Assembly: GCF_000745975.1 (NCBI RefSeq)
Contig: NZ_JQKJ01000033.1
Coordinates: forward strand, 1-33,195
From: Desulfobacter vibrioformis DSM 8776
GTDB lineage: Bacteria; Desulfobacterota; Desulfobacteria; Desulfobacterales; Desulfobacteraceae
Direction: 5' to 3'
Length of the DNA stretch: 33,195 bases
Of this stretch, positions 1 to 8,264 are shown in pieces. The notes beneath the pieces are model-generated. The model made no database searches. It saw nothing but the letters and a program-made list of their open reading frames with translations, and had not been told where the DNA came from. A program made the position numbers and the translations under genes. Numbering within the stretch: position 1 is the first letter of the stretch; each line of letters begins with the position of its first letter.

Positions 1-403
1 AGACAGGCGTATTATTGCCCACCATATCCCAGTTACCCTCCTCGGTGTAGAATTTAAGTGCAAAACCGCGAATATCACGTTCGGCATCAGCAGCACCGCG
101 TTCTCCGGCCACGGTGGAAAAACGTGCAAACAATTCAGTTTTTTTGCCGATCTCAGAAAATATCTTGGCGCGGGTGTATTGTGTGATGTCATGGGTTACG
201 GTGAAGGTACCATAAGCTCCGGAGCCCTTGGCGTGCATCCGTCGCTCGGGAATCACTTCTCTATCAAAATGGGCCATTTTTTCCAGGTACCAGACATCCT
301 GGAGCAGTTGAGGGCCACGAGGTCCAGCTGTCATGACGTTCTGGTTGTCAGGTACCGGAGCCCCGGCGTTGGTTGTTAACTTATTGTTCTCATCTTTCAT
401 CAT
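1..403 (-). CDS. katA: Catalase, N-terminal part (gene runs off the window)
   Basis: Monofunctional haem catalase, which disproportionates hydrogen peroxide to water and oxygen. The visible 134 residues contain the family signature [11 protein letters not shown] with the essential distal histidine (about residue 57), the [10 protein letters not shown] segment, [11 protein letters not shown], and GNNTPV with the distal-pocket asparagine, so the active-site half present here is intact. The start is the first of two consecutive ATG codons at 403, preceded by AAAGGAC about five bases upstream. The C-terminal three quarters lie outside the window. A catalase in an otherwise anaerobe-like gene set fits oxidative-stress defence. 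The family call is firm; the symbol is by family only. Confidence 0.93.
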   Translation of the reverse strand, partial: MMKDENNKLTTNAGAPVPDNQNVMTAGPRGPQLLQDVWYLEKMAHFDREVIPERRMHAKGSGAYGTFTVTHDITQYTRAKIFSEIGKKTELFARFSTVAGERGAADAERDIRGFALKFYTEEGNWDMVGNNTPV

Positions 404-900
404 TGTTGTCCTTTTTTGTTATTGTTTTGTTGTGTTAACTGCATGTGAGAGTCGGTATCACATGAAAAAATAAATATTATCCAACCATTATACGCAAAGA
501 GTTGGGACAAAAAGGAAGTCAAGATAATTGGAGATTAGACATCTTCTTTTAAAAATTGCAATCGTTAATTTAAAAATTCTATAAAATTTCCATCTAAATT
601 ATAGGCAATAAGGACACTGTTGACTTTGTCTATTAGCTGTCGCCCAGGCCTTTTTAAAAACAGCATTGAATAACAGAAGCATTGTGGGGTGGGAACCGTC
701 TCAAAATCCTTATAGTTCCCCCCCTGACATGAGGATGAACAGATAAGATGAGAAGGCAGGAAACTCTGGGATTATTTTTCAACCCGAGAATCAAGCTCAA
801 ACAGTAGTAACCTTGACTATCAAAGTCTGCCCTTGGCAGTCAAATGCATAGTGTAATAATCAAGATTTGGCATTATCTTTAGCAGGTTACTTGGGATAGG
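404..900. other. Non-coding gap between the catalase and mcrC genes
   Basis: About 500 bases without a convincing gene on either strand. On the minus strand a TATAAT hexamer (rc of 487-492) lies about 85 bases upstream of the catalase start and could be its -10 box, but no well-spaced -35 is clear. A G/C-rich inverted repeat pairs 686-696 with 715-724 (ten pairs, one bulged base, 18-base loop) and lacks a T-run on either strand, so it is not a typical terminator. A second small hairpin (CTGCC at 827-831, GGCAG at 835-839) lies close to the 3' end of mcrC. I see no PerR- or OxyR-type operator that I would defend. Confidence 0.4.
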
Positions 901-2037
901 TCAAGATTCATGCTCTGCCTCCAGAATCTGCAGCAATTGGTGCCGTATAAGTATTGTTCTGGCACTCAAATCTATCGTGGCAAACCGAATTACATGTCCT
1001 TGGATAGTCACTGATTCATTAAACATGCTACCAATCGAAGGGTGCAGTAGAATTCCAGTTGCCTTGTCTGAGAGAGGATCTCCCAGCCCTTCCTGAGACC
1101 TCAAATAAGTATAAATTTGGTATAAATAGCCACTGCGTAGCGTTTCTTCTCTATACCAGCCTTTAGTCACAATTGAATTGAATTTGGTATCAATAATGAT
1201 CCGTCTGCCTGAAATTTCATGGCTTAAGATAATGTCTGTTCGCATTGAAGGGAAAATTTTGTCAATGCCCGAACTTTTTTGGTCTATAGCCCAGCCGATA
1301 AATTTTCCAGCATCGACATGCCACCCTTGACCTGACAAAGTAGTGTCATAAAAACCGGCAATTCCTTTTTCATAGAGTTTCCGAATCCAAGTGATTTCCC
1401 GGTCCGGCAACGACAAGTATCTTGTTCCGACTGACTCTGTTGGTAATGCTAAGTTGAACGCAAGGTGAGCTGCGGCAACCATTTTTCTGTCAATTGCATC
1501 GTGCCTTCCAAAACGGCCTACCGACACCTCCGCGCGTCCCGGTTTTTCTCCGACCACACCCATCCGTCTTAAATTGTTCGCAATAGACCTACACCTGTGT
1601 GCCAAAGGTTGCCGTTTTACCAAGCTCGAAATTTCTTCTAATGCTGACCTCACGAAACGATTGCGGGGCGTATCAACGGTCAACTCGTCAAAGCGACAAA
1701 ACACCTTGCCCTTATCAAGAAGCCTATGCCGTTCAGTCTTTAACAAATTAATCCGGCCACGAACGCGGTTCAGAGTCGCCTCGCGAGTCTGGTATCCAAA
1801 ACTTAAATTCCTCTTGATTCGCTGTTCGACCTGTGTGGATAAAATTTCTGCAATTAGGTCGGGTATGTCATCAGGATTTTCTTCAACAGAGACCTGTGAA
1901 GCTTGGTCAAGCTGCCGAAAGAGGTCAGATGCATAAAGCATAAGCAACCAAAGATTCCGCACAGGAATTCTTCCTATGTAACCTGCCTCCTCAAGAGTGG
2001 CGTTGGCTTTTGGTGATATGATTACGACCTCACTCAT
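901..2037 (-). CDS. mcrC: McrC-type nuclease subunit of a McrBC restriction system
   Basis: Nuclease partner of the McrB GTPase in modification-dependent restriction, which cuts DNA carrying modified bases. The 378 residues have the usual McrC plan: an N-terminal helical part (IGRIPVRNLWLLMLYASDLF) that would bind McrB, then a C-terminal PD-(D/E)xK nuclease fold. Its likely catalytic residues are D268 in MRTDIIL and D283/K285 in IIIDTKF. The gene starts three bases after the mcrB stop, so the two are co-transcribed and probably translationally coupled. No frameshift or lost motif is visible, so the subunit looks functional. The family call is secure; the modified base recognised cannot be read from this gene. 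Confidence 0.9.
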   Translation of the reverse strand: MSEVVIISPKANATLEEAGYIGRIPVRNLWLLMLYASDLFRQLDQASQVSVEENPDDIPDLIAEILSTQVEQRIKRNLSFGYQTREATLNRVRGRINLLKTERHRLLDKGKVFCRFDELTVDTPRNRFVRSALEEISSLVKRQPLAHRCRSIANNLRRMGVVGEKPGRAEVSVGRFGRHDAIDRKMVAAAHLAFNLALPTESVGTRYLSLPDREITWIRKLYEKGIAGFYDTTLSGQGWHVDAGKFIGWAIDQKSSGIDKIFPSMRTDIILSHEISGRRIIIDTKFNSIVTKGWYREETLRSGYLYQIYTYLRSQEGLGDPLSDKATGILLHPSIGSMFNESVTIQGHVIRFATIDLSARTILIRHQLLQILEAEHES

Positions 2038-2040
2038 TTT

Positions 2041-4245
2041 TTAGAATCCCTCAAGAAGCCGTTCTCTTGCCTTCTGGGCTTTATCAAGTGAATTAAACCA
2101 ATACTCATCCAAGAGAGGCCCAATTTCTGTGTCAACCACTTGGCGGAACCACTCCCGGGCATCATTCATTGGAATACCAAATGGAGGGGTGACATAGCTA
2201 TGCCCGATGCTGTACTGCTCGCCCAAGCTGGAATCAGATGCTATTTCTGTATTCAGAGACAAAATTCTATTTTCAATTTCATCAAGTATTTCTGTGGCTA
2301 TTCCACATTGAGTTTTCACCCAGTTCTTCCACGCTTTTCCGAGTACTGGTTTTAAATCGATAAAAGCAAATCTTCTCCGTAGCGCCAGATCGACAAGAGC
2401 AAGCGATCTGTCAGCGATATTCATAGTTCCAACCACATAAAGGTTGTCTGGAATAAAAACTCGCTCATCATCTTCACGGCGATATGAAAGCTCTAACGCC
2501 TCATTTGGAGTGCGCTTATCGACCTCCAGCAGAGTCAACATTTCGCCAAATATCTGTGCAGGATTACCTCTGTTGATTTCTTCAATTACAATAACGTGTC
2601 TTGTACTTGGTTCATTTTCGGCGGCTCTGATCATTTCAACGAAAGGGCCATCGACCAAAGTAAGTTTCCCATCACCCGATGGACGCCATCCCCGGACAAA
2701 ATCTTCATATGAAAGATTGGGGTGAAACTGAACGGCTCTCACCTTGCTGTCATTTTTTTGCCCGATAAGAGCAAATGCCAATCTCTTGGCAAGCCATGTT
2801 TTTCCTGTCCCGGGAGGGCCTTGAAGAATGAGATTTTTCTTTGTTCGAAGCCGCTCCAGAATCCTTTCAATCTTCACTCGTTCGATGAAACAACCATCCG
2901 AAATAATATTATCGACTGAATATGGTTCAATCGGAGCAATCGTAATTTCCTCTTCTGGCTCACTTTCCAGCTCGCCCCTTTGAACATCTGTATCAGTAGC
3001 ATTGGGGTGTGCTGATATCCCGCCATCCTTAAAAAGCCAGGCAGCAAGTGAAAGTTCTGGAAAGGAGTGGATTGGATAAGCCTCTTCCTGAAATCGTGTT
3101 TCCAATGTGTCCAGTACAGCTAAATAATCGTTTGCATTACAGCGACCTTTGGGACCATTGAGCCCGATTTTGATATTCAGTTTCTTGCTGATATACCTCT
3201 GAGACTGTCCATCAAGGGTCGGGAAGTTCCATGGCCGAATCCAGTACAACCCCATCGTCAAATTCCAGCCGACACCGAACCTTTCAGTTGCACTGTCATA
3301 AGCAGAAATAAAATCAGTTCTAACATCAGCGTTGTCAGAGTCTGAAAAGATTATAGCTTGGGCAAATATCTCCCATAGGGCATCAATGTCGTCAGGTTTT
3401 CTTTTGTTATCAAACCCAAAGAACCATGATCTCTGGTTGTTAAGTATAGGAATTCCTTCAAATGAATCTGGTATGGCTTCTTCCACTCCCAGAAAAGTTG
3501 CCAATTCAGTTGCGATATTTTTTCTGTTTACATCGGTAATACCACGATTGAAGATGCCCATAGCTGTAAAGGGACAGATGTCCTTCAGGGGACCTGCAGA
3601 ACCATCTTGAAACTGATCTTTCAGATTCGATAAGCCGTCAACTTTTGATGCAATTGAATGTATGCCTTTTATAAGTTCATCTCGTTTTTCCCTGTATAAA
3701 AGGAACTTGTCGGCGATAGCTTCATAAAAACGGGTCCAGAAAAAGCGCCTTTTATCTATAGATGTGTCGCCGAATCGCTCACGCCAATATGGTGCATTCC
3801 TGAATCGGTCAATATCTTGAGACTTATCTTCGAATGAAAAACTGATTAAAGCATCAGTAGCCCAGTCCCCAGGCAAAACACGCCATACAGTGATTCGATT
3901 TGTATAGAAGTACCATTCTCTTGGAGGATCGAAAGGGGTCCATTCAACATCTAAGGTCCGACCATCACCATGGTTCTTTTTTACAACGCCGATTGCCTTG
4001 ATAGCCATTACGGAGACGCTTTGTCCACGATTGTCGAATGGAAGATCATGCTTTCTAGTGTAAGAGGCTTTAATCGCAATCCGGTCACCGGTCTGGATGG
4101 ATTTCACTTGGTCAAGGTACTTGTCTTGGTATCCATTCAGCCAGATTCCGTCATTGAAAAATCTGCTTGTTTGATCCTCAGAGCCGTAAGTCGCCCCAAC
4201 AAACCAACATGCTTTTGATCCGACTCCTTCTGGTTTAGTGGTCAT
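2041..4245 (-). CDS. mcrB: McrB-type AAA+ GTPase with EVE/PUA-like N-terminal domain
   Basis: DNA-recognition and motor subunit of a McrBC restriction system. The first 150 residues (CWFVGATYG, GDRIAIKASYTRK, VEWTPFDPPREWYFYTNRITVWRV) resemble the EVE branch of the PUA superfamily, a reader of modified bases found fused to McrB-like motors. A middle region of unclear fold (about 160-430) follows. The AAA+ motor shows Walker A GPPGTGKT at 476-483, Walker B VIVIEEIN at 551-558 and the McrB signature MNIADRS at 608-614, followed by ALRRRF, a likely arginine finger. McrB proteins use GTP rather than ATP. The gene is followed directly by mcrC. The motor call is firm; the EVE assignment comes from reading sequence pattern only. 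Confidence 0.9.
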   Translation of the reverse strand: MTTKPEGVGSKACWFVGATYGSEDQTSRFFNDGIWLNGYQDKYLDQVKSIQTGDRIAIKASYTRKHDLPFDNRGQSVSVMAIKAIGVVKKNHGDGRTLDVEWTPFDPPREWYFYTNRITVWRVLPGDWATDALISFSFEDKSQDIDRFRNAPYWRERFGDTSIDKRRFFWTRFYEAIADKFLLYREKRDELIKGIHSIASKVDGLSNLKDQFQDGSAGPLKDICPFTAMGIFNRGITDVNRKNIATELATFLGVEEAIPDSFEGIPILNNQRSWFFGFDNKRKPDDIDALWEIFAQAIIFSDSDNADVRTDFISAYDSATERFGVGWNLTMGLYWIRPWNFPTLDGQSQRYISKKLNIKIGLNGPKGRCNANDYLAVLDTLETRFQEEAYPIHSFPELSLAAWLFKDGGISAHPNATDTDVQRGELESEPEEEITIAPIEPYSVDNIISDGCFIERVKIERILERLRTKKNLILQGPPGTGKTWLAKRLAFALIGQKNDSKVRAVQFHPNLSYEDFVRGWRPSGDGKLTLVDGPFVEMIRAAENEPSTRHVIVIEEINRGNPAQIFGEMLTLLEVDKRTPNEALELSYRREDDERVFIPDNLYVVGTMNIADRSLALVDLALRRRFAFIDLKPVLGKAWKNWVKTQCGIATEILDEIENRILSLNTEIASDSSLGEQYSIGHSYVTPPFGIPMNDAREWFRQVVDTEIGPLLDEYWFNSLDKAQKARERLLEGF

Positions 4246-4488
4246 AAATTATTTCCTGTAGTAAAAGCCTCTTTATTCTTTTTTTCATCAATCGGTAGTC
4301 CCTCTATCTCGAAAAGGTCGGTGACATGCGGCGGATACCTCTGTGTATTTAATCAAGAGCATAGTACTGTATTTTCCAGTAAGTTACCAGGAATGATGCA
4401 CTGAGGACTATATCAACGTCTGTCTAAAATTCGTTACAGGCTTTACACTCCTAATAACAGATTACAGGCACCCCGTTACACACACTTT

Positions 4489-4698
4489 TCATTTTTTGGT
4501 TTCTGGCTTGCAGGCGTGGCAAAAAATAGGCCCTTGATCAAGAAGGGAAGAGCATGAAGAGGCGTTAGCCCCCCTCCCCCAAAGATTAGCCGGTCGGTTG
4601 CGTTGTGATTTTTTCTCCTGTTTCTCTTTGCGCTTTTCTTTCAGAGTTTTTTCAGGTTTTTTCTTTTCGGTTTTCTGGGTATCTCTGGATTTGGACAT
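4489..4698 (-). CDS. Small lysine-rich hypothetical protein
   Basis: A 69-residue product whose first half is almost entirely Lys/Glu/Arg (MSKSRDTQKTEKKKPEKTLK and similar), highly basic and probably disordered or a single charged helix. Short basic proteins of this type occur in many proteobacteria, usually around 45 residues. Here the second half is different, with three cysteines, two of them in CHAC, and may be a read-on extension. The start at 4698 has no clear ribosome-binding site. The gene is divergent from the aromatic operon promoter at 4713-4739. No function is known to me, and it may not be expressed as drawn. Confidence 0.4.
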   Translation of the reverse strand: MSKSRDTQKTEKKKPEKTLKEKRKEKQEKKSQRNRPANLWGRGANASSCSSLLDQGPIFCHACKPETKK

Positions 4699-4712
4699 TA
4701 GTTCATTGACGA

Positions 4713-4739
4713 TTGACAGAAACAGATCAGACGTATAAG
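4713..4739 (+). promoter_or_regulatory. Likely sigma70 promoter of the pheA-aro operon
   Basis: TTGACA at 4713-4718 and TATAAG at 4734-4739 with a 15-base spacer; reading TAAGGT at 4736-4741 as the -10 gives 17. Transcription would begin near 4746, just ahead of the leader-peptide ribosome-binding site at 4754, giving a leader RNA of roughly 165 bases up to the attenuator terminator. Placement relative to the attenuator supports it more than the boxes alone. Confidence 0.5.
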
Positions 4740-4770
4740 GTTAAAAAAAATTTAAGGGAAAAATAGTTCA

Positions 4771-4848
4771 ATGATCTTTAGCTTCAACAAAAATTTTTAT
4801 TTTAGCACTCGATTTTATAGAAAGGACAGCCTGCCTGTGGACTACTGA
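4771..4848 (+). CDS. pheL: Phe/Tyr-rich leader peptide of the pheA attenuator
   Basis: A 25-codon reading frame (ATG 4771, TGA 4846-4848) preceded by AAGGGA at 4754-4759. Five of 25 residues are phenylalanine (positions 3, 5, 9, 11, 15) and three are tyrosine (10, 16, 25), clustered in FYF and RFY. A ribosome-stalling peptide for Phe- or Tyr-tRNA shortage would look like this. It sits between the operon promoter and an intrinsic terminator, ahead of pheA, the classical layout of an amino-acid attenuator. The sequence is not PheL of enteric bacteria, so the symbol is by role. Composition and position are seen; regulation is inferred. Confidence 0.75.
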   Translation: MIFSFNKNFYFSTRFYRKDSLPVDY

Positions 4849-4891
4849 TTTTTCCCATAAATGAACTGAAATCACTAAAACCGCAGCAGGC
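4829..4891 (+). promoter_or_regulatory. Antiterminator pairing of the pheA attenuator
   Basis: GCCTGC at 4829-4834, inside the leader-peptide frame, is perfectly complementary to GCAGGC at 4886-4891, the upstream arm of the terminator. After one bulged C, TGTGG (4836-4840) continues the pairing with CCGCA (4881-4885), giving about eleven pairs including one G-U. Forming this helix would break the terminator. A competing short hairpin (ACAG 4826-4829 with CTGT 4835-4838) could act as the protector stem. A ribosome stalled at the Phe/Tyr codons around 4813-4818 would cover its first arm and favour antitermination. Confidence 0.65.
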
Positions 4892-4913
4892 AAGGCCTGG
4901 GGCGGTTTTTTTT
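4877..4913 (+). terminator. Intrinsic terminator (attenuator) upstream of pheA
   Basis: AAAACCGC (4877-4884) pairs with GCGGTTTT (4902-4909), and CAGGC (4887-4891) with GCCTG (4895-4899) around an AAG loop, separated by a two-by-two mismatch. The hairpin is followed by an eight-T run (4906-4913). It lies 47 bases before the pheA start with no complete gene upstream on this strand, so it makes sense only as an attenuator. Confidence 0.82.
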
Positions 4914-4960
4914 ATTTGTGACTCATTAATGTCTGAACAAAAATAAAAAAGGAAATTAAC

Positions 4961-6100
4961 ATGACAAATCGTGAAGTCAGGGAGAAAGACAATCAAAAAC
5001 AAACAAGTGATGACCTTTCATCACTGTCTCCGCTTCGTGGGGAAATTGACCGCATTGATGACCGCATCCTTGAACTGATCAACCAGCGCCTTGAGATCGG
5101 TAAAAAAGTAGGGGAGATTAAAAAACAAAAAGGCAGTCAGATTCTGGACCGGAGCCGTGAACGCATGGTTATTGAGCGGCTTTCCCGGACGAATCCCGGC
5201 CCTGCGGATGCAAGTCTGATCCAATATGTTTTCAATGTGATCATTACTGCCACACGGGAGATCCAGAAGCCCAGGACCATTGGTTTTTTAGGGCCCCTTG
5301 CCAGTCATTCCCATATTGCAGCCCTCCATTATTTCAGGCACTGCGGAGAATTTGTTGAACAGTCCGGTTTTTTTGATATTTTCAACAATATTGAACGAAA
5401 AGAACTTCATTTCGGTATTGTTCCCGTTGAAAATTCCCTTGAAGGGGCTGTTAACTATACCCTTGATTTGTTTGCCGAATTTGATATTCATATTACGGCA
5501 GAGCATTATGAGCCTGTTTCCCATGATCTGTTATCCATTACAGGGGAACTCAAAGACGTTAAAACCGTTTACTCACATCCCCAGGCCATTGCCCAGTGTA
5601 AAAACTGGTTGAAGAAACACCTGCCCCATGCCACAGTCATGGAGACCACCTCCACATCAAATGCGGCACTTATGGCCTCAAAGGATGAGCAGATTGCCGC
5701 CATTGCATCGGGCAAAGCAGCTCATTTTTATACCCTGCTGCCCGTGGCATCAAAAATACAGGACCGTGCCGGCAATATTACGCGGTTCCTTGTGATCGGT
5801 GGAAATCATCCGGAAAGAACAGGGAATGATAAAACATCTATTATGTTTGCCACGAACCACACCCCGGGTGCTCTTTTCAGGGCGCTTTCTCCTGTGAACC
5901 GGGCTGGCCTGAACATGGTTAAACTTGAATCCAGGCCCACGCGCCGCAGTAACTGGAGCTATCATTTTTTCATGGATATTGAAGGGCACATCCAGGATGA
6001 GATTGTATTTCAAACCATTGAACAGATTCGAAGCCAGGCCCTGTATTTAAAGGTTTTAGGGTCTTACCCGATTTTTTCAAAACCGGAGATATTGCAATGA
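4961..6100 (+). CDS. pheA: Bifunctional chorismate mutase / prephenate dehydratase
   Basis: P-protein: converts chorismate to prephenate and then to phenylpyruvate, the committed route to phenylalanine, in the cytosol. Domains in order: AroQ-type chorismate mutase (about 22-103, with RGEIDRIDDRILELI and RLEIGKKVGEIK), prephenate dehydratase (about 106-280, with GIVPVENSLEGAVN and the catalytic-site ITRF at 273-276), and a C-terminal ACT domain (about 292-370) carrying GALF and ESRP, the motifs that bind phenylalanine for feedback inhibition. The 379 residues are a normal length. AAGGAAA lies a few bases before the ATG. The stop overlaps the aroE start (ATGA). Control is likely double: attenuation through the Phe/Tyr leader and allosteric inhibition through ACT. 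Confidence 0.97.
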   Translation: MTNREVREKDNQKQTSDDLSSLSPLRGEIDRIDDRILELINQRLEIGKKVGEIKKQKGSQILDRSRERMVIERLSRTNPGPADASLIQYVFNVIITATREIQKPRTIGFLGPLASHSHIAALHYFRHCGEFVEQSGFFDIFNNIERKELHFGIVPVENSLEGAVNYTLDLFAEFDIHITAEHYEPVSHDLLSITGELKDVKTVYSHPQAIAQCKNWLKKHLPHATVMETTSTSNAALMASKDEQIAAIASGKAAHFYTLLPVASKIQDRAGNITRFLVIGGNHPERTGNDKTSIMFATNHTPGALFRALSPVNRAGLNMVKLESRPTRRSNWSYHFFMDIEGHIQDEIVFQTIEQIRSQALYLKVLGSYPIFSKPEILQ

Positions 6101-6900
6101 TTGACGCAGCCACCCGGCTATATTGTGTATTTGGAAATCCTGTCAGGCACTCTAAAGGCCCTCTAATCCATAATGCCGCATTTAAAAACAAGGGCATCAA
6201 TGCCGTTTACCTTGCCTTTGAGGTGCAGGATGCCGCAGGCGCGGTGCAGGCCGTGCGCACGCTGGATATCCAGGGAGCTTCGGTGACCATTCCTTTCAAG
6301 GAATCCATCATGAAACATCTTGACTGGATCGATCCCACAGCCCGGGCCATTGGTGCCGTAAATACCATAGTGAATGAAAACGGCATATTGAAAGGCTATA
6401 ATACGGATTGTCAGGCCGCTGTTGCGCCCCTTGTCCCCTTTGGCGTTTCAGGAAAAACCGTCTGTATTGTGGGGGCAGGCGGGGCAGCCCGGGCCGTGGC
6501 CCACGGTGTTGCCGCTCAAAATGGGAATATCATCATCACCAATCGCACGGAACAAAAAGGCAAGGCCCTTGCTGAAACGGTTAACGCCCGGTTTATACCT
6601 GCCAACGAGATGGCAAACATCCAGGCTGATGTGGTGATCAATACCACAAGCATCGGCATGGTTCCCAAAGAGAATGGCATCAGCTTTCCGCCGGAAGCAT
6701 TAACATCTGATATGGTGGTGATGGATGTGGTATATACCCCGTTGAGGACCCGGCTGCTTGACGCGGCGGAACAAAAGGGATGCACAACCATTGACGGCTT
6801 GTCCATGTTCATTGCCCAGGCAACAGCCCAGTTTGAATTATGGACAGACATGACCCCTGATACAGACCTGATGCGGAATATTATTTCAGGCACTATTTAA
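6097..6900 (+). CDS. aroE: Shikimate dehydrogenase (NADP+)
   Basis: Reduces 3-dehydroshikimate to shikimate in the common aromatic pathway. The N-terminal substrate domain shows VFGNPVRHSKGPLIHN with the shikimate-binding Ser/Lys (about 19-20), the catalytic lysine in VTIPFKES (K68) and the paired aspartate in GYNTD (D104). The NADP-binding Rossmann domain has GAGGAARAV (126-134) and ITNRTEQK, whose Arg after Asn is typical of NADP preference. INTTSIGM is the usual late signature. Length 267 is typical. It overlaps pheA by four bases, implying translational coupling, and is followed 18 bases later by aroA. Confidence 0.97.
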   Translation: MIDAATRLYCVFGNPVRHSKGPLIHNAAFKNKGINAVYLAFEVQDAAGAVQAVRTLDIQGASVTIPFKESIMKHLDWIDPTARAIGAVNTIVNENGILKGYNTDCQAAVAPLVPFGVSGKTVCIVGAGGAARAVAHGVAAQNGNIIITNRTEQKGKALAETVNARFIPANEMANIQADVVINTTSIGMVPKENGISFPPEALTSDMVVMDVVYTPLRTRLLDAAEQKGCTTIDGLSMFIAQATAQFELWTDMTPDTDLMRNIISGTI

Positions 6901-6918
6901 TGATAAAAGGAGAACTTC

Positions 6919-8181
6919 ATGAAACAGGTTATTTCCAGAAATATCCAGGACCAGGTGGTCAGAATCCCGGGCTCCAAAAGCATTTCACACAGGATGCTGA
7001 TCTGTTCAGCCCTGGCTCACGGCATCTCTGAAATTTACAATGTACTGGACAGCCAGGATATTTCACTTACCCGTAAAGCCCTTGAGTGCATGGGGGCTCA
7101 AATTGAAAGCAAAACAAACAGCGCCCTGGTGGTCACAGGTTTCGGCGGACGGCCAAGGCCCTGGGCGGAGCCCATTCACCTTGGCAATTCAGGTACGTCC
7201 ATGCGCCTTTTGGCAGGTATTGCCGCCCTTGGCACTACCCCGTATACCCTGACCGGGGATGAGCGGATGCGTCAACGTCCCATGGGAGAACTTTTAGATG
7301 CCCTTGGCCGGATCCGGATCCATGCCGGTTCCCAAAACAATGAAGGCACCCCGCCTGTGGTGATCCAGGGCGGCGACAGGGCAGGGGGGCGGACCCTTCT
7401 TGACTGCTCCCGGTCCAGCCAGTACTTGTCTGCCCTGCTGATGGCCGGGGCTTTTTTTGACCAGGGCCTTGTGATTGATTTGACCGGTCCTGCCGTGTCC
7501 CAGCCTTATATTGATCTGACCCTGGATGTGATGAAGCAGTTCGGGGTCAATGCCTTCCGGATATCCGACACCTGCTATGAGGTTCCTGGGGGCCAGACCT
7601 ACACATGTGGCAAAAAATCCGTGGAACCGGATCTGTCCAATGCCGGCTATTTCTGGGCAGCCGGAGCTGTGACAGGTGCGGATATCGGCGTGGACAATAT
7701 CGGCACAGCCTCTTTGCAGGGCGATTTGAAACAGGCATATATATTTGAAAAGATGGGCTGTACGGTAAATCGTGACGGCCTGGTCCTGCGTGTAAAGGGC
7801 GGCCCTGGGCCTTTACACGGCGTGGATGTGGATATGTCCGATACCCCGGATGCCGTGCCTGCCGTGGCTGTAACCGCCGCGTTTGCAACGGGCACCACCC
7901 GGATTACCAATATCGGCCATCTTCGGGTCAAGGAGTGCGACCGCATTGATGCGGTTTGTTCCCAGCTCACCAAAATGGGAATTAAAGCGGTACAGGGTCC
8001 GGATTTTATGGAAATTACCGGCGGCACACCCCATGGCGCTGTTATTGAAACCTTTAACGACCATCGCATTGCCATGGCATTTGCCGTTGCAGGCCTTAGG
8101 GTGGATGGCATTAAAATAGAGAATCCCGTGTGCGTGGAAAAATCGTTCCCGACATTCTGGCAGCTCTTTAATGCCTTGTAA
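6919..8181 (+). CDS. aroA: 3-phosphoshikimate 1-carboxyvinyltransferase (EPSP synthase)
   Basis: Transfers the enolpyruvyl group of PEP to shikimate-3-phosphate. Motifs are all in place: IPGSKSISHR with the conserved lysine (K20), LGNSGTSMR (88-96), DERMRQRPMGELLDAL, DCSRSSQYLSALL, the DTPDAVP acid region (about 308-314), VKECDRI (E339) and FNDHRIAMA. The LGNSGTSMR form retains the glycine linked in this family to a PEP pocket that also admits glyphosate. AAAAGGAGA lies just upstream of the ATG. The last codons and stop are part of a short tandem duplication (8167-8198), described separately. Length 420 is normal. Confidence 0.97.
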   Translation: MKQVISRNIQDQVVRIPGSKSISHRMLICSALAHGISEIYNVLDSQDISLTRKALECMGAQIESKTNSALVVTGFGGRPRPWAEPIHLGNSGTSMRLLAGIAALGTTPYTLTGDERMRQRPMGELLDALGRIRIHAGSQNNEGTPPVVIQGGDRAGGRTLLDCSRSSQYLSALLMAGAFFDQGLVIDLTGPAVSQPYIDLTLDVMKQFGVNAFRISDTCYEVPGGQTYTCGKKSVEPDLSNAGYFWAAGAVTGADIGVDNIGTASLQGDLKQAYIFEKMGCTVNRDGLVLRVKGGPGPLHGVDVDMSDTPDAVPAVAVTAAFATGTTRITNIGHLRVKECDRIDAVCSQLTKMGIKAVQGPDFMEITGGTPHGAVIETFNDHRIAMAFAVAGLRVDGIKIENPVCVEKSFPTFWQLFNAL

Positions 8182-8246
8182 TTTTAATGCCTTGTAATTT
8201 TGGCGCCGTGCAGATTTGACGCTTTATAAATTTAATGCCCTGTAAA
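8167..8246 (+). repeat. Short tandem repeat spanning the aroA stop codon
   Basis: The 16-base unit TTTAATGCCTTGTAAT at 8167-8182 contains the last aroA codons and its TAA and is repeated exactly at 8183-8198. A third, degenerate copy lies at 8231-8246. The extra copies are untranslated and lengthen the gap to aroK. They look like slippage products with no sign of a regulatory role. Confidence 0.8.
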
Positions 8247-8264
8247 AAGTAAAAAGGAGTACCC

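Noticed and set aside
686-724. G/C hairpin as a terminator for mcrC or the catalase gene
   Set aside because: No T-run follows on either strand and it is far from both gene ends.
4802-5002. Open frame on the minus strand across the pheA leader
   Set aside because: It is antisense to the leader peptide, terminator and pheA start and has no ribosome-binding site; the plus-strand attenuator explains the region.
7647-8111. 154-codon open frame antisense to aroA
   Set aside because: Covers conserved aroA motifs on the other strand and has composition typical of antisense reading.
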